A program made the translations under genes and the position numbers. DNA of 64,000 bases from Fibrobacter sp. (GTDB lineage Bacteria; Fibrobacterota; Fibrobacteria; Fibrobacterales; Fibrobacteraceae): contig JAKSIC010000012.1 of NCBI GenBank assembly GCA_024399015.1, positions 1-64,000 of the forward strand, given 5' to 3'. This document shows, one piece after another, positions 36,370 through 45,700 of the stretch (the stretch's first letter is position 1; each line of letters opens with the position of its first letter). Below the pieces are notes generated by a model, which searched no databases, was not told the origin of the DNA, and worked only from the letters and a program-made list of their open reading frames with translations.

Positions 36370-38109
36370 CTATTTAGATGAAGTATCGGTTGCTGTGGGC
36401 ATTTCTGCTGCCGGCTGTGCAGGAGTTGTTGTTGTAGCAGTGTCGGCCTTTACGGGCTGAGGAGGCGGAGCTACAGGTTCCTGGGCCGGGAGGGCTGCAA
36501 TGTGATCCATGTAGGCGTTGACGAATGCCTTATAGAACATGTCTCCCAGCAGGTTGTAACCGGCCAGCTTGAAGTGGACCTTGTCACCCTTGGCCAGATC
36601 GGCCTTTTCCCACTTTGCCATGGAACCGAGGCCGCCCATGATGCTGAACTTGTCCCAGACACCGGCCTTGTGCTTCTTGGCTGTATTGAAGAATGCCTGA
36701 CGTGCCAATTCACCGTTGGGGTGCTGCACGTAACGACGCTTCTTTACCTTGCGGTACATGTCGTTGTTTGTTTCGAAGATGAATGCCACGTTGGGGTTGA
36801 TTGCCTTGAATCGGGTAATCAAGGTGTCGTAATTGGCGCTGAAACCCTTGGCGTCGAAATGTTCCACATTGGCATCGTTAATGCCGATGGCGAAAATAAT
36901 CAGGTCCGGCTTGTAGAACTGAAGTTCGTTTTCAATGCGGGGGCAGACATCCTTGTAATAGTTAGGAACGCGAGCACCGTTGATGCCTACGCTGGTATAG
37001 GAAATGCCCGGGTTGTCGGTTTCAGAAAGAATGCCGGTAAGAGTAAAACGGGGACGGGAACGCTGTACCAGAGCTGCGGAATCAACCACGGCACTGTCTG
37101 TGTTTGCGTTTGCTGAATCTGCCTGGGCGGCGGCAACGGCACCGTCGATCATCTTGTTGTTGGCTGCTTCTTCCTGATTCAAGCACGCGGTGTCAAGAAC
37201 GTCGCATTCACCTTGGAACATAGAATCGCGTGCCACGTTTGCGGGATCCGGAAGTGCTACGTTCTGAGGAATTTCTGCTTTCTTGACGGTGTCCACAGGA
37301 GCCTTGGCAGAGTCTGCCTGAGTGGTGTCTGCGTTAGCCTTTGCAATAGAGTCCTGCACCAGGGAGTCCACGATAAAACTTGCCACTGTGGCTTGGTGTA
37401 AACTATCCTGCCAGCGGAACTGAATGTTGATGGAATCGATGGGACGGGGGCTAGTGAACAGATAGCTCTGACTTGCGGAATCCAGCACACCGTAAATGTC
37501 GGTGGAGTCCACACGCAACACGGGAAGAACATCTCCGTTGTCGCTGTAACCGAAGAGACGGAACTTTGTTTCGCCCCACATAGGTTCTGTATTGTAACGG
37601 TCCAGAAGAATGGAAATTTCTGCGCGGGGGTCGCTGGTGCTTACTGCAATGCCCAAGATGCCGAGAGGCTTCTTCACTTCACGAAGCACGTTCTTGCTCA
37701 TGTCCCAGATACCTTTGTAGTAGCTGCCATAAGTAGAAGGAGTGTTTGTCTTTGCTGCAGAATAGGGGAATACAAATCCGCGGCCAGCGTTTGCGCCCGG
37801 GTATTCCTTAATTAGGTGCTCGCGGATGCGTCCGGAAATAACGTCAGCTTGCAGGTGGGATCCGCCAATGTGCATAATGCGCACCTGGCCGCGATTCTCG
37901 AAAACCAGAGTGTCCAGCTTCTTGAAGAAGGGCTCGAAGGAAGCGCTTCCGCTTGGGAACTGGATGACGTTCAATGTGGTGTCAATAAAATCGTGCTTGG
38001 CGATATCCAGAGGGTAGCTGCCGGGAGTAACGCTCAAGTCCTTTGCGCTTGCAAGACCAGCGAGGCAAAGAACCACAAGAATGAAAAACGTCTTGAAACT
38101 ACGGATCAT
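36370..38109 (-). CDS. Exported SGNH/GDSL-type esterase-transferase, AlgJ-like partner
   Basis: 579 aa, signal peptide MIRSFKTFF to ASA-KD. SGNH blocks: MHIGGSHLQAD (Ser about 82; Gly replaces the usual Asp of GDS), FAIGINDANV (block III, about 408) and GDKVHFKLAGY (block V with the Asp-x-x-His pair, about 508). A long insertion between blocks I and III holds an Ala/Asp/Ser-rich low-complexity stretch (about 245-350). The C-terminus is Pro/Thr/Ala-rich. ATGA overlap with the upstream SGNH gene. Inferred role: periplasmic transfer or removal of acetyl groups on surface glycan, together with the MBOAT protein. Confidence 0.75.
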   Translation of the reverse strand: MIRSFKTFFILVVLCLAGLASAKDLSVTPGSYPLDIAKHDFIDTTLNVIQFPSGSASFEPFFKKLDTLVFENRGQVRIMHIGGSHLQADVISGRIREHLIKEYPGANAGRGFVFPYSAAKTNTPSTYGSYYKGIWDMSKNVLREVKKPLGILGIAVSTSDPRAEISILLDRYNTEPMWGETKFRLFGYSDNGDVLPVLRVDSTDIYGVLDSASQSYLFTSPRPIDSINIQFRWQDSLHQATVASFIVDSLVQDSIAKANADTTQADSAKAPVDTVKKAEIPQNVALPDPANVARDSMFQGECDVLDTACLNQEEAANNKMIDGAVAAAQADSANANTDSAVVDSAALVQRSRPRFTLTGILSETDNPGISYTSVGINGARVPNYYKDVCPRIENELQFYKPDLIIFAIGINDANVEHFDAKGFSANYDTLITRFKAINPNVAFIFETNNDMYRKVKKRRYVQHPNGELARQAFFNTAKKHKAGVWDKFSIMGGLGSMAKWEKADLAKGDKVHFKLAGYNLLGDMFYKAFVNAYMDHIAALPAQEPVAPPPQPVKADTATTTTPAQPAAEMPTATDTSSK

Positions 38110-39833
38110 TTCTTAGCCCCCGGTGCAACCTTTGCTGCCTTTGCGTTAGTTGCGGAACCGGAATTTTTGCCGGCGTTGGAGCCGGCCTTTGCTGCATCTG
38201 CTTTGGGAGCGCTTGCGGCATTTGCCTTGGCTGCATCTGCCTTGGGTGCGTTTGCTGCGTCAGCCTTGGCGCTGGTCTTTACGCTGTCTGCGTAGGACTT
38301 GATTTCCTTAAGCTTTTCATCGCTGATGTTGTGACGGTCGCGGAACTTGAAGAAGTCGTAGTGCATGCGAAGTGCTGCACAGAACAGATCGCCCATGTAG
38401 GCGGCGCCGCGACGGGTAAAGTGAATGTGGTCGGTAAAGCCAAGAGCAGGTTCCTTCTTGACCCACTTCATCATAGAACCATTGCCGCCCATGACGCGGT
38501 GCATGTCCCAATAGGCGAGGCCGTTGTCCAGGGCTACCTGACGCAAGGTCTTGATGGTGAGGGCTAGAGCCGGATAAGTCTTCCATTGACCATCAACCTG
38601 CTTTGCCATATCTGCAGGACCGATGAACAAAATGTCTGCGTCCGGATTTGCCTTCTGGATTGCCTGGATTTGACGGGTGATAATCTTCTTGGTCCATTCG
38701 ATGTTGCCGGAGTTTGTACCCGGAACAAGGTTGCCGCCGTATTCCATAATGATGAGGCGTGCATTCATGGCCTTGTAGGATTCTGCCAAAAGTTCGGAAT
38801 CGATGCGGTGGAAGATGGTGCCGGAGCTACCGCGCATTGCAACGTTGTCCACAGCGACACCGTACTTGCCGTCTGCAGAGATGGCGTAGATTTCTGCATT
38901 GCCGGAAAGGTAAATCTGTGCGCTGGAGGTGGTGTCCGGAAGCTTCCAGGTGTACACGTTCAGCTTCTTCATCTTTTCGACGGTGGGAGCTTCAGCCTCA
39001 ACCTTCTTCACAGTCTTTTTAGGCGGCTTGGCCTTCGTGGCGGAGTCAGCGTCTGCAGGAATTTCTTCGATGAAAGTTCTTTCGTAGACCAACTTCACCT
39101 TTAGGTTGCCGCGGTTACCTGCAAGAACCTTCACGGTGTTGTAGCCGCCAACGTGGGGGAAGTTGTCCTTGCGTTCCTTACGCTTCTTGATGGTGATGAC
39201 TGCATTTCCCTTCAGGTCGGCGAACTGAGCCAGCGGGCCGTAGCGGCCGTGATCTGCTTCTTCGTCCTTAGGTCCAAAAAGAATGTAGCGGGTGAGATCG
39301 CCGGAGTTGGAATGACTAGTTGTCTGGGACGGAACGGTAAGAACCGGTGGCATCATGCCCGGGCCTGCACCGCCGAATTCAGCCTGCAGGTCTTCGCGGA
39401 TGGTTGCGGAAATGCGGTCTTCTTCCAACTGGGAGTCGCCGTAATGCACAATGTGCACCACGCTGCTATCCATTTCAGCCAACTGCAAGTGCAGGAAGAA
39501 ACGGTCGAACCAAGTGGGGTCGTTGTCCGGCAAGTCGAAACGGGTCTTGCCCTTCGTGAAAAAGTCCTCGTAAAACTTCAGGGAATCAGAGAATTCTGCA
39601 AATTCCTTCTGACGTGTTGCTTCCATCATTTCGCGGATGGCTGCTTCCGGATCCACTGCAGCAGAGTCTGCGGTAGAATCAACCGGTTCCGCCTTGACGA
39701 AAATGTCCGTCAACTTGGGGTAGCGGAGTGTAACGTCGCCTACATGAATTCCCCCCTCGGGGTACACAACGGCAATAACGCCGAGAACCACGAAGAGACT
39801 TAAAATGCTAAGTAAAGTTTTTAAAGGAGACAT
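38106..39833 (-). CDS. Membrane-anchored SGNH hydrolase-type protein
   Basis: 575 aa. An N-terminal uncleaved-type helix (residues 5-24) anchors a periplasmic protein. VHYGDSQLEEDRIS (block I, Ser about 134) is clear; MEYGGNLVPGT (about 360) stands in for block III with Gly-Gly-Asn; DHIHFTRRGAAYMG (about 469) is block V. A Lys/Ala/Asp-rich repetitive tail (about 510-575, repeats of APKADAAKA) ends the protein. Paired with a second, similar SGNH gene downstream, so the two may have arisen by duplication and diverged. First gene of the acylation operon; the 150 bp before it are repeats. Confidence 0.72.
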   Translation of the reverse strand: MSPLKTLLSILSLFVVLGVIAVVYPEGGIHVGDVTLRYPKLTDIFVKAEPVDSTADSAAVDPEAAIREMMEATRQKEFAEFSDSLKFYEDFFTKGKTRFDLPDNDPTWFDRFFLHLQLAEMDSSVVHIVHYGDSQLEEDRISATIREDLQAEFGGAGPGMMPPVLTVPSQTTSHSNSGDLTRYILFGPKDEEADHGRYGPLAQFADLKGNAVITIKKRKERKDNFPHVGGYNTVKVLAGNRGNLKVKLVYERTFIEEIPADADSATKAKPPKKTVKKVEAEAPTVEKMKKLNVYTWKLPDTTSSAQIYLSGNAEIYAISADGKYGVAVDNVAMRGSSGTIFHRIDSELLAESYKAMNARLIIMEYGGNLVPGTNSGNIEWTKKIITRQIQAIQKANPDADILFIGPADMAKQVDGQWKTYPALALTIKTLRQVALDNGLAYWDMHRVMGGNGSMMKWVKKEPALGFTDHIHFTRRGAAYMGDLFCAALRMHYDFFKFRDRHNISDEKLKEIKSYADSVKTSAKADAANAPKADAAKANAASAPKADAAKAGSNAGKNSGSATNAKAAKVAPGAKK

Positions 39834-39841
39834 TCTTTTTA

Positions 39842-39976
39842 ATTACGAGGTACGAATTATGAATTACGAAATTAGAGGTATAGTTAATTATGATGTATGA
39901 ATTACGAAGTACGAGAATAATCGATTCGGCTATGCCGACTTATAAATTCTCATAAATCATAACTCATAATTCATAA
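39842..39976. repeat. AATTATGAATTACGA short-period repeats between hisS and the acylation operon
   Basis: Degenerate tandem copies of AATTACGA/AATTATGA on both sides of a small hairpin TCGGC-TAT-GCCGA near 39928-39940. It fills the whole gap and leaves little room for a conventional promoter, so the SGNH operon may be read from hisS. Confidence 0.7.
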
Positions 39977-39984
39977 TTGCGAAG

Positions 39985-41277
39985 CTACAGTGCAGCCTTG
40001 ATAGCTTCGATGTTTCCAACGTGCATAGTGCCGTCGCGGAGGTCCTTGTATTCGAACTCGCCGGCCTGAGCCTTGTCGCCATCGACGTACACAACGATCT
40101 TTGCACCCTGGTAGTTTGCCTGGTCCAGCTGCTTGCCCATCTTCATGGCGGCAAGCGGGTGGGAAACGGAGGCAGACTTGCCGTTCACGGATGCACCGCG
40201 GAATAACTGGGCTGCTTCAAAGATCTTCTTCATGTCGTTGGTGAAGCTTGCGATGTAGAAGTCAACGCTCTGCTTGGGGTTGGGGAGCAGACCATGTTCG
40301 CGCAACAAATCAGCGAGAACCACGTCGCCCATGCCGAAGCCAACACCCGGAATACGGTCGCCGCCCAACTTTTCAGTCAAGCTGTCGTAACGTCCACCGC
40401 CTGCGATGGCGCGCATGGATTTACCCTTGTCGAACACTTCGAACACGATGCCGGTGTAGTAGGCGAGACCGCGAACGATGGAGAGGTCAAGGTTTACGCA
40501 TTCGCCATAACCTGCGGCTGCGAGAGTTGCAAACAAGTCCTGGATTTCAGCAAGTGCTGCAGTTGCTGCTTCGCTATGAACGGAAGCCTGGACTTCTTCG
40601 ATGGACTTGCAGCTCATGAAGGCGTCGAGCTTTGCAACCTGTTCTTCGGAAAGGCCTGCGTCGGCGAGAGCCTTGGCAAATGCTTCCGGACCGATTTTCA
40701 AGCGACGGTCGAGAACGGGGTAAACGAGAGCCGGGTTCGGTGCGCCAATTTCTTCGAGGTAAGTGGCAAGGAGCTTACGGCTGGAAACACCAATAGCGAA
40801 GTCGCCGTCCTTGAGACCGAACTTACGGAGCATGGTGGCGATAGCTGCCATCAGGTCGGCTTCTGCATAAATGCTTTCGGTACCGATGATGTCCATGTTC
40901 AGCTGGAAGAATTCGCGGAGGCGACCCTTCTGAGCCTTTTCGTAACGGAACAGGCGGGGCATGCTGAACCACTTGAAGGGCTTCTTCAGTTCGCGAGCCT
41001 TCTGGATCACCAAACGGGCCAGGGTCGGAGTCATTTCCGGGCGCAGAGCAATGGCGCGGTCGCCCTTGTCCACAAAGTTGTAAAGCTGGCTTACGATTTC
41101 TTCACCGGACTTTCCGGTGTACAGCTCCAGGTGTTCAAACATGGGGCCTTCGTATTCTTCGTAGGCGAATTCTTCGGCGGTTTTACGCCAGGTGTCAAAG
41201 ATATAGTTCTGAATGCGCTGTGCTTCAGGATAAAAATCGCGTGTGCCCTTGGGCAGCTGGGGAATTTCAATACTCAT
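39985..41277 (-). CDS. hisS: Histidyl-tRNA synthetase
   Basis: 430 aa, class II aminoacyl-tRNA synthetase. PKGTRDFYPEAQRIQNYIF at the N-terminus, LRPEMTPTLARLV (motif 2 region, about 78), FRYEKAQKGRLREFFQLNMDIIG (about 110), LAYYTGIVFEVF (about 268) and AIAGGGRYDSLTEKLGG (the HisA motif, about 287) are all present. The C-terminal 100 residues form the anticodon-binding domain. A TAAATT element lies 10 nt before the ATG. Confidence 0.97.
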   Translation of the reverse strand: MSIEIPQLPKGTRDFYPEAQRIQNYIFDTWRKTAEEFAYEEYEGPMFEHLELYTGKSGEEIVSQLYNFVDKGDRAIALRPEMTPTLARLVIQKARELKKPFKWFSMPRLFRYEKAQKGRLREFFQLNMDIIGTESIYAEADLMAAIATMLRKFGLKDGDFAIGVSSRKLLATYLEEIGAPNPALVYPVLDRRLKIGPEAFAKALADAGLSEEQVAKLDAFMSCKSIEEVQASVHSEAATAALAEIQDLFATLAAAGYGECVNLDLSIVRGLAYYTGIVFEVFDKGKSMRAIAGGGRYDSLTEKLGGDRIPGVGFGMGDVVLADLLREHGLLPNPKQSVDFYIASFTNDMKKIFEAAQLFRGASVNGKSASVSHPLAAMKMGKQLDQANYQGAKIVVYVDGDKAQAGEFEYKDLRDGTMHVGNIEAIKAAL

Positions 41278-41287
41278 AGTGCTGCCA

Positions 41288-41293
41288 AATTTA
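41288..41293 (-). promoter_or_regulatory. hisS: TAAATTTGG element of hisS
   Basis: The sequence TTTTACTAAATTTGGCAGC here is the same as before the secretin gene at 15707-15725. Confidence 0.5.
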
Positions 41294-41312
41294 GTAAAAG
41301 GTGAATACCGCG

Positions 41313-41348
41313 AAAAAAAATAGATCTGAAAACACCTTGTTTTCAGAT
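41313..41348 (-). terminator. Terminator of the small lipoprotein gene
   Basis: ATCTGAAAAC/GTTTTCAGAT stem with loop ACCTT; eight T follow on the minus strand after CTA. Confidence 0.7.
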
Positions 41349-41361
41349 TTAAAAATGTCCG

Positions 41362-41853
41362 CTATTTTCCGGTGAACTGATTGAACATCTGGGCGGTGCT
41401 CAGGAATACCGCTCTCTCGATGCTGCTTTCGCTAGAAACGTCCGTGGTGGCTGAGGCAATCTTTTGGCCGGAAGCAACGTTGAACATCTCGGTGGTAACA
41501 GAATATTCGTCTCCGTCTTTTACGATATAAGCCTGGGTGATATAGGCGGCATTGATGTGTTTGCCAATTTGAACAAGGCAATCATTTTCGCAATCTTCGA
41601 GTACGGCGCCTTTTACAAGTAAAGGTTGGACGTGTTCTCTCATTAGAACAAGAATCTCTGATTTGAAAGTTTGCTCTGTAATCTGGATCATATAGCGGGT
41701 GAGGTGCTTGTTTTCCTGAATGCTGGTGGTGCCATCGGAAATAGCCTCCACAATGGCGATGCTGCCTGTTGTAGAGTAGCTTGCGTTGCTTTGAAAACTT
41801 GCGCAACTGCAAAGAAATACCGCTAAAATTCCAGATAAAAAGATCTTTCTCAT
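41362..41853 (-). CDS. Small lipoprotein of unknown function
   Basis: 163 aa. Signal peptide with lipobox LCSC (Cys17). The mature part has a regular alpha/beta look: a helix ending HVQPLLVKGAV, a Cys pair in LEDCENDCLVQIGKHINAAY, and strands TQAYIVKDGDEYSVTTEMFNVASGQKIAS. This order (two Cys, then LG/IG-x-H/E plus paired strands) resembles periplasmic proteins that report on a parameter through a CsgG-like or TolB N-terminal-like fold, but I do not assign a function. No SD; TATATT lies 7 nt before the ATG. Divergent from the NYN gene. Confidence 0.7.
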   Translation of the reverse strand: MRKIFLSGILAVFLCSCASFQSNASYSTTGSIAIVEAISDGTTSIQENKHLTRYMIQITEQTFKSEILVLMREHVQPLLVKGAVLEDCENDCLVQIGKHINAAYITQAYIVKDGDEYSVTTEMFNVASGQKIASATTDVSSESSIERAVFLSTAQMFNQFTGK

Positions 41854-41860
41854 AATAGAG

Positions 41861-41866
41861 AATATA
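41861..41866 (-). promoter_or_regulatory. TATATT element of the small lipoprotein gene
   Basis: Ends 7 nt before ATG 41853. Confidence 0.45.
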
Positions 41867-41895
41867 AGATTTTTTTGAACGTCTGGTTAGTTTGC

Positions 41896-41901
41896 TATAT
41901 T
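41896..41901 (+). promoter_or_regulatory. TATATT element of the NYN gene
   Basis: Ends 6 nt before ATG 41908; no SD between. Confidence 0.5.
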
Positions 41902-41907
41902 CTGCGC

Positions 41908-42639
41908 ATGGAATCCGAAAACAAAATTGCTCTGATTATTGACTGTGATAATGCCAGCGCCGAAGCCATCGACGGCATTATGGAAGAACTTTCAAACCAT
42001 GGCGAAACAAGTATCCGCCGTGCTTACGGCAACTGGGAAAACAACAGCTTGTGGAAGACTGTTCTCCATCCCTTTGCAATCCAGCCTGTTCAGCAGTTCC
42101 CTTATACCAAGAACAAGAATGCTACAGATCTGGCCATGACCATCGATGTCATGGATATTCTCTATACCGAAAATATCGACGTATTCGCAATCGTCAGCAG
42201 CGATTCCGACTTTACTCCTCTTGCCATGAAACTTCGCGCTAAGGGCAAGACTGTGATCGGTTTCGGTGAAGAAAAGACTCCTTCCGCCTTTATCTACGCC
42301 TGCAACCTGTTTGTCTTTACGGATAAATTCAAGGATTCAGCTTCCGGTGACGAACCTTATGAAGACGAGTCTGCAAACAGCGTTGCCCGTTACGACAAGG
42401 GCCAGCTTCGCGGTGATACCCGCCTGATGAACGCTATTCGTAAGGCGATTCAGGAATGTCAGGACGATAACGGTTGGGCTTTGGCCGCAACGGTTTCACA
42501 GCTGGTTTCCCGTAAGATTACCCATTCTCCCAAGAACTTCGGTTACACCACCTGGCCTAAGCTGATTCATGCTATGGAATACTTCGAGGAATCCAAGAAT
42601 TCCAAGGACCAGCCTGTTTTCCGAATCAAGAAGAAATAG
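41908..42639 (+). CDS. NYN-domain (PIN-like) nuclease with LOTUS/OST-HTH domain
   Basis: 243 aa from ATG 41908. Residues 1-140 form a NYN domain: IALIIDCDNAS with the first acidic pair, KNATDLAMTIDVMDIL (about 70) with the second, and IVSSDSDFTPLAMKLRAKGKTVIGFG (about 98) with the third, so the metal-binding Asp set is complete. Residues 165-240 form an OST-HTH/LOTUS-type helical domain (LMNAIRKAIQECQ ... GYTTWPKLIHAME). This pairing is common in bacteria and implies RNA cleavage guided by an RNA-binding domain. The target is unknown. Confidence 0.87.
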   Translation: MESENKIALIIDCDNASAEAIDGIMEELSNHGETSIRRAYGNWENNSLWKTVLHPFAIQPVQQFPYTKNKNATDLAMTIDVMDILYTENIDVFAIVSSDSDFTPLAMKLRAKGKTVIGFGEEKTPSAFIYACNLFVFTDKFKDSASGDEPYEDESANSVARYDKGQLRGDTRLMNAIRKAIQECQDDNGWALAATVSQLVSRKITHSPKNFGYTTWPKLIHAMEYFEESKNSKDQPVFRIKKK

Positions 42640-42679
42640 TTTTCTCGCTGTTTAAGTAGCAGCGAATTTCTGTGAAATT

Positions 42680-42713
42680 AAAAGCCCCGAGGTGATTTCC
42701 TCAGGGCTTTTTT
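42680..42713. terminator. Terminator between the NYN gene and the TPR lipoprotein gene
   Basis: AAAGCCCCGAGG-TGATTT-CCTCAGGGCTTT followed by TTTT; A-run on the left side makes it usable in both directions. Confidence 0.8.
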
Positions 42714-42739
42714 AATGCCATTCCTGACTTGCTCCAGCT

Positions 42740-45700
42740 TTATTTCACCATGATCATGGGGCTGGTTTCACTGAGCAGGTAGCTCCATTCTTCGCGAATC
42801 TTTTCGTATTCGCTAGGATCTGCGTACAAAGCAAAAGTAGTCCACTTGATGCAATTCTGAGCGTTGACACCTTCGGCACAGCCCTTTTCAAAGCTGACGT
42901 AATCCGGTTCGCGGTTCATGGCCTTGGGGCCTGCAACGCTGACTTCGCGACCCTTGGCAGCCTTCACGCTGAGGCTATAGCTGAACTGGGTCTCGTGAGG
43001 CATACGGATGGGGTGGTGACGCTTGGTAACCTTAGGCAGCTTGAAGAGGCTACGTTCCCAAACGTTGGGGAAACGTCCCTTCAATTCGGAACCGCCCTGG
43101 CCGAAGTAGGCCTTGGAAGCGTAGGTCACAATCAATACTAGCGGCTTGTTGAAATCAGCAAGATTTTCAATCTTCAGGTTACCGATGTTCACGTCGGGAA
43201 TACCGGTCATCAGGAATTCTTCCATAAGTTTTTCCTGGTCCTTGATGTCGCGGCCGTAGAAACGGTTACGCATGACGCTGCCGAACTTACCGGTCAAGGC
43301 CACGGAATCGCGGAATTCGCAGTCGCCGTCGTTACCGATGAACAAACGGTGGTCCACAGAAATCTGGTGTTCCTGATTGTCTTCAAGAATGGGGGTGGTC
43401 ACCACATGGCTGTTGTCATCATCGATAACCAAGGCCACCTTGCCTTCCATATCCAAGGGAACGGGGCGGTCGTTGCCGGTCTTGTCGGTGGCATCAACCC
43501 ACATTTCGCTGATCTTATCCTGCTTCGGGATGTACAGAATCATGTGGTTGAACTGCTGGATGGTGGGGAGCTGTTCAAAGCCTTCTTCAGTCAAGTGGAT
43601 GGCAGTGAGGTAGCTCTTGACGCCGATGGTAGCCAGCATTTCCTTCAGGAGCAAAGCCATGTCCTTACAGTCGCCGCGGTGTTCCTTCAAGGTCACTTCT
43701 GCGGTCTGCGGGATAAGGCTGTGGCCGCCGAAACGGATGTCGCGGTAACGGATATCCTGACGCACAAAGCGGATCAATGCCTTAACGGCTTCGTCGCCAA
43801 TCTTGTTGCCACGGACTTCAAATGCCTTTTCACGAACGGAAACAGCCTGCTTGAACTGATGCTTGATCAGGTTCTGGTAATCTTCGCCCACATCCTTCCA
43901 TTCCTGCTTGCCAGTAAGCATGAGGCCTGCGCCGAAGTCGCGATAAACCGGCATGTACAATTCCTTGCGGATCACCACAGGGTTGGTAATCTTCCATTCC
44001 ACGCCGCCCTTGATGTCCTGCTTTTCCAGCGGGCCGTATTCTTCGGTAACGAAACGTTCCTTGTCTGCAAAGATGCGGAAGCTTGCTTCGCCCACGGGAA
44101 CATCCTTGGAACTGACGAAGTTGGTGAAGGGAATCATGCCCTTGTTTTCAATATTGGTGCGGCTGTACTGCATGTACACGAAGTCGCCCGGTTCCAGTTC
44201 CTGCAAGGGGAAGTGGGCGGTCTGGCTTTCGTTGCCGCCACCGATTTCGGTAGCATAGGTAATATAGACGCCGTTGAGGTTTACCTTCTGCTTCAGCTTC
44301 ATGTTGCTGTCGTAAACTTCGAGAGCGTTAATGTAAATGCGGTCAAATCCTGGCAGGAAGTCGAAGGTGAATTCGCGGTAGATGGCGGCACCGCGGATGT
44401 CCAGGATTTCCATGAACATTTCTTCGGTGCGGGTCCAGTTGGCGCCCTTTTCCGCCTTCAGGGACTCCTTGCGGTAGTGGATAACGGCGGGGAAGTCGCC
44501 TTCGGTTGCTTCAGCCTTGGCTTCCGGGCGGAGCAAGGTCTTAAGATCTGCGGTGCGGGCTTCCACAGGGTCGATGGGCTTCTGCAAAGTGCGGTTGTCT
44601 GCCTTGCCCAGGAAAGCCTTGGTGGCGGAGAGGAAGCTCTTGGCGTCTTCGTTATCCGGCTTCAAAGCCAAAGCCTTGGTGAGGGACTTTTCTGCGTCGC
44701 GGTAGTTGCGGCTGTAGAAAAGGATCTTGCCCTGCATGGTCCAGATCTTGTAGTCGTTCTTGTCCTTGGCCAGAGTTTCTTCGCTGATGGCGCGGGCTTC
44801 TTCGAAACGACCCAGGAACATAAGGGCGTCCATCAAGGTGGTACCCAGTTCAACGCTCATACCGAAACGTCCACGGACGGCATAAAGAACATCCACTGCT
44901 TCGGCGTACTGGTCCAAACCCATGTAGGTCTTGGCAAGATAGATACCAAGTCGTGCGCTGGGCTGGGTGTCGTAAAGACGCTGCACCACAATCAGGGACT
45001 GGTTGCGCTGGCCGAGGCCCCAGAGGGCGTCGCTCAGGTTAATCACATATTCCGGGTTGTTGGGTGTGTAACGGAGGGCTGCTTCGGCACATTCGCGGGC
45101 GCGGCCGTAGTCGAACAGGGCTTCGTACATTTCGCCAAGAATGGAAAGGAGCTGACCACTCTTGCGAACCAGTTCCTTCTGGCTTTCAAAGTGGCTGATG
45201 CCCGGGCCGTAAAGTTCCTTCATCTGGTAGATAAAGCCGCAGTTAATAAGGTAGAGCGGTTCTTCCGGATCCATCTTGTTGGCGCGTTCAAAGTAGCTGA
45301 GGGCAACCAGGGGCTGGTTTTCAAGCAGTCGGAGCAAGCCCACCTGGCTCATGATGGCGGCGTTGAACTTGGCCTGCTTCTTGGCGGATTCTCCATCGGC
45401 AGTTTCCACGGCGGGCTTTGCCTTTACAGTCAAGCCTTCGATGGCGTTGTCCATGATTTTGCCGTACTTCTTCTGGTTGATACCCTGAGTCCAGGTAACG
45501 ACCAAGATGCCGCGGCCGTCTTCGTAGAAATAGCGGCCCTTGTAGGCGAAGTCAAACTTATTTACAGTATGGGTGAGGGTGAATTCCTGGGCGTACTGGT
45601 TGCCTACCTTCACACGGCGGATGTCCATGGTAGGGTTGGTATAGTCCACGCCAAGGCGTGTGAGGAGAACCTTGAACAAGTCGTTCTGGTTCACCACGTC

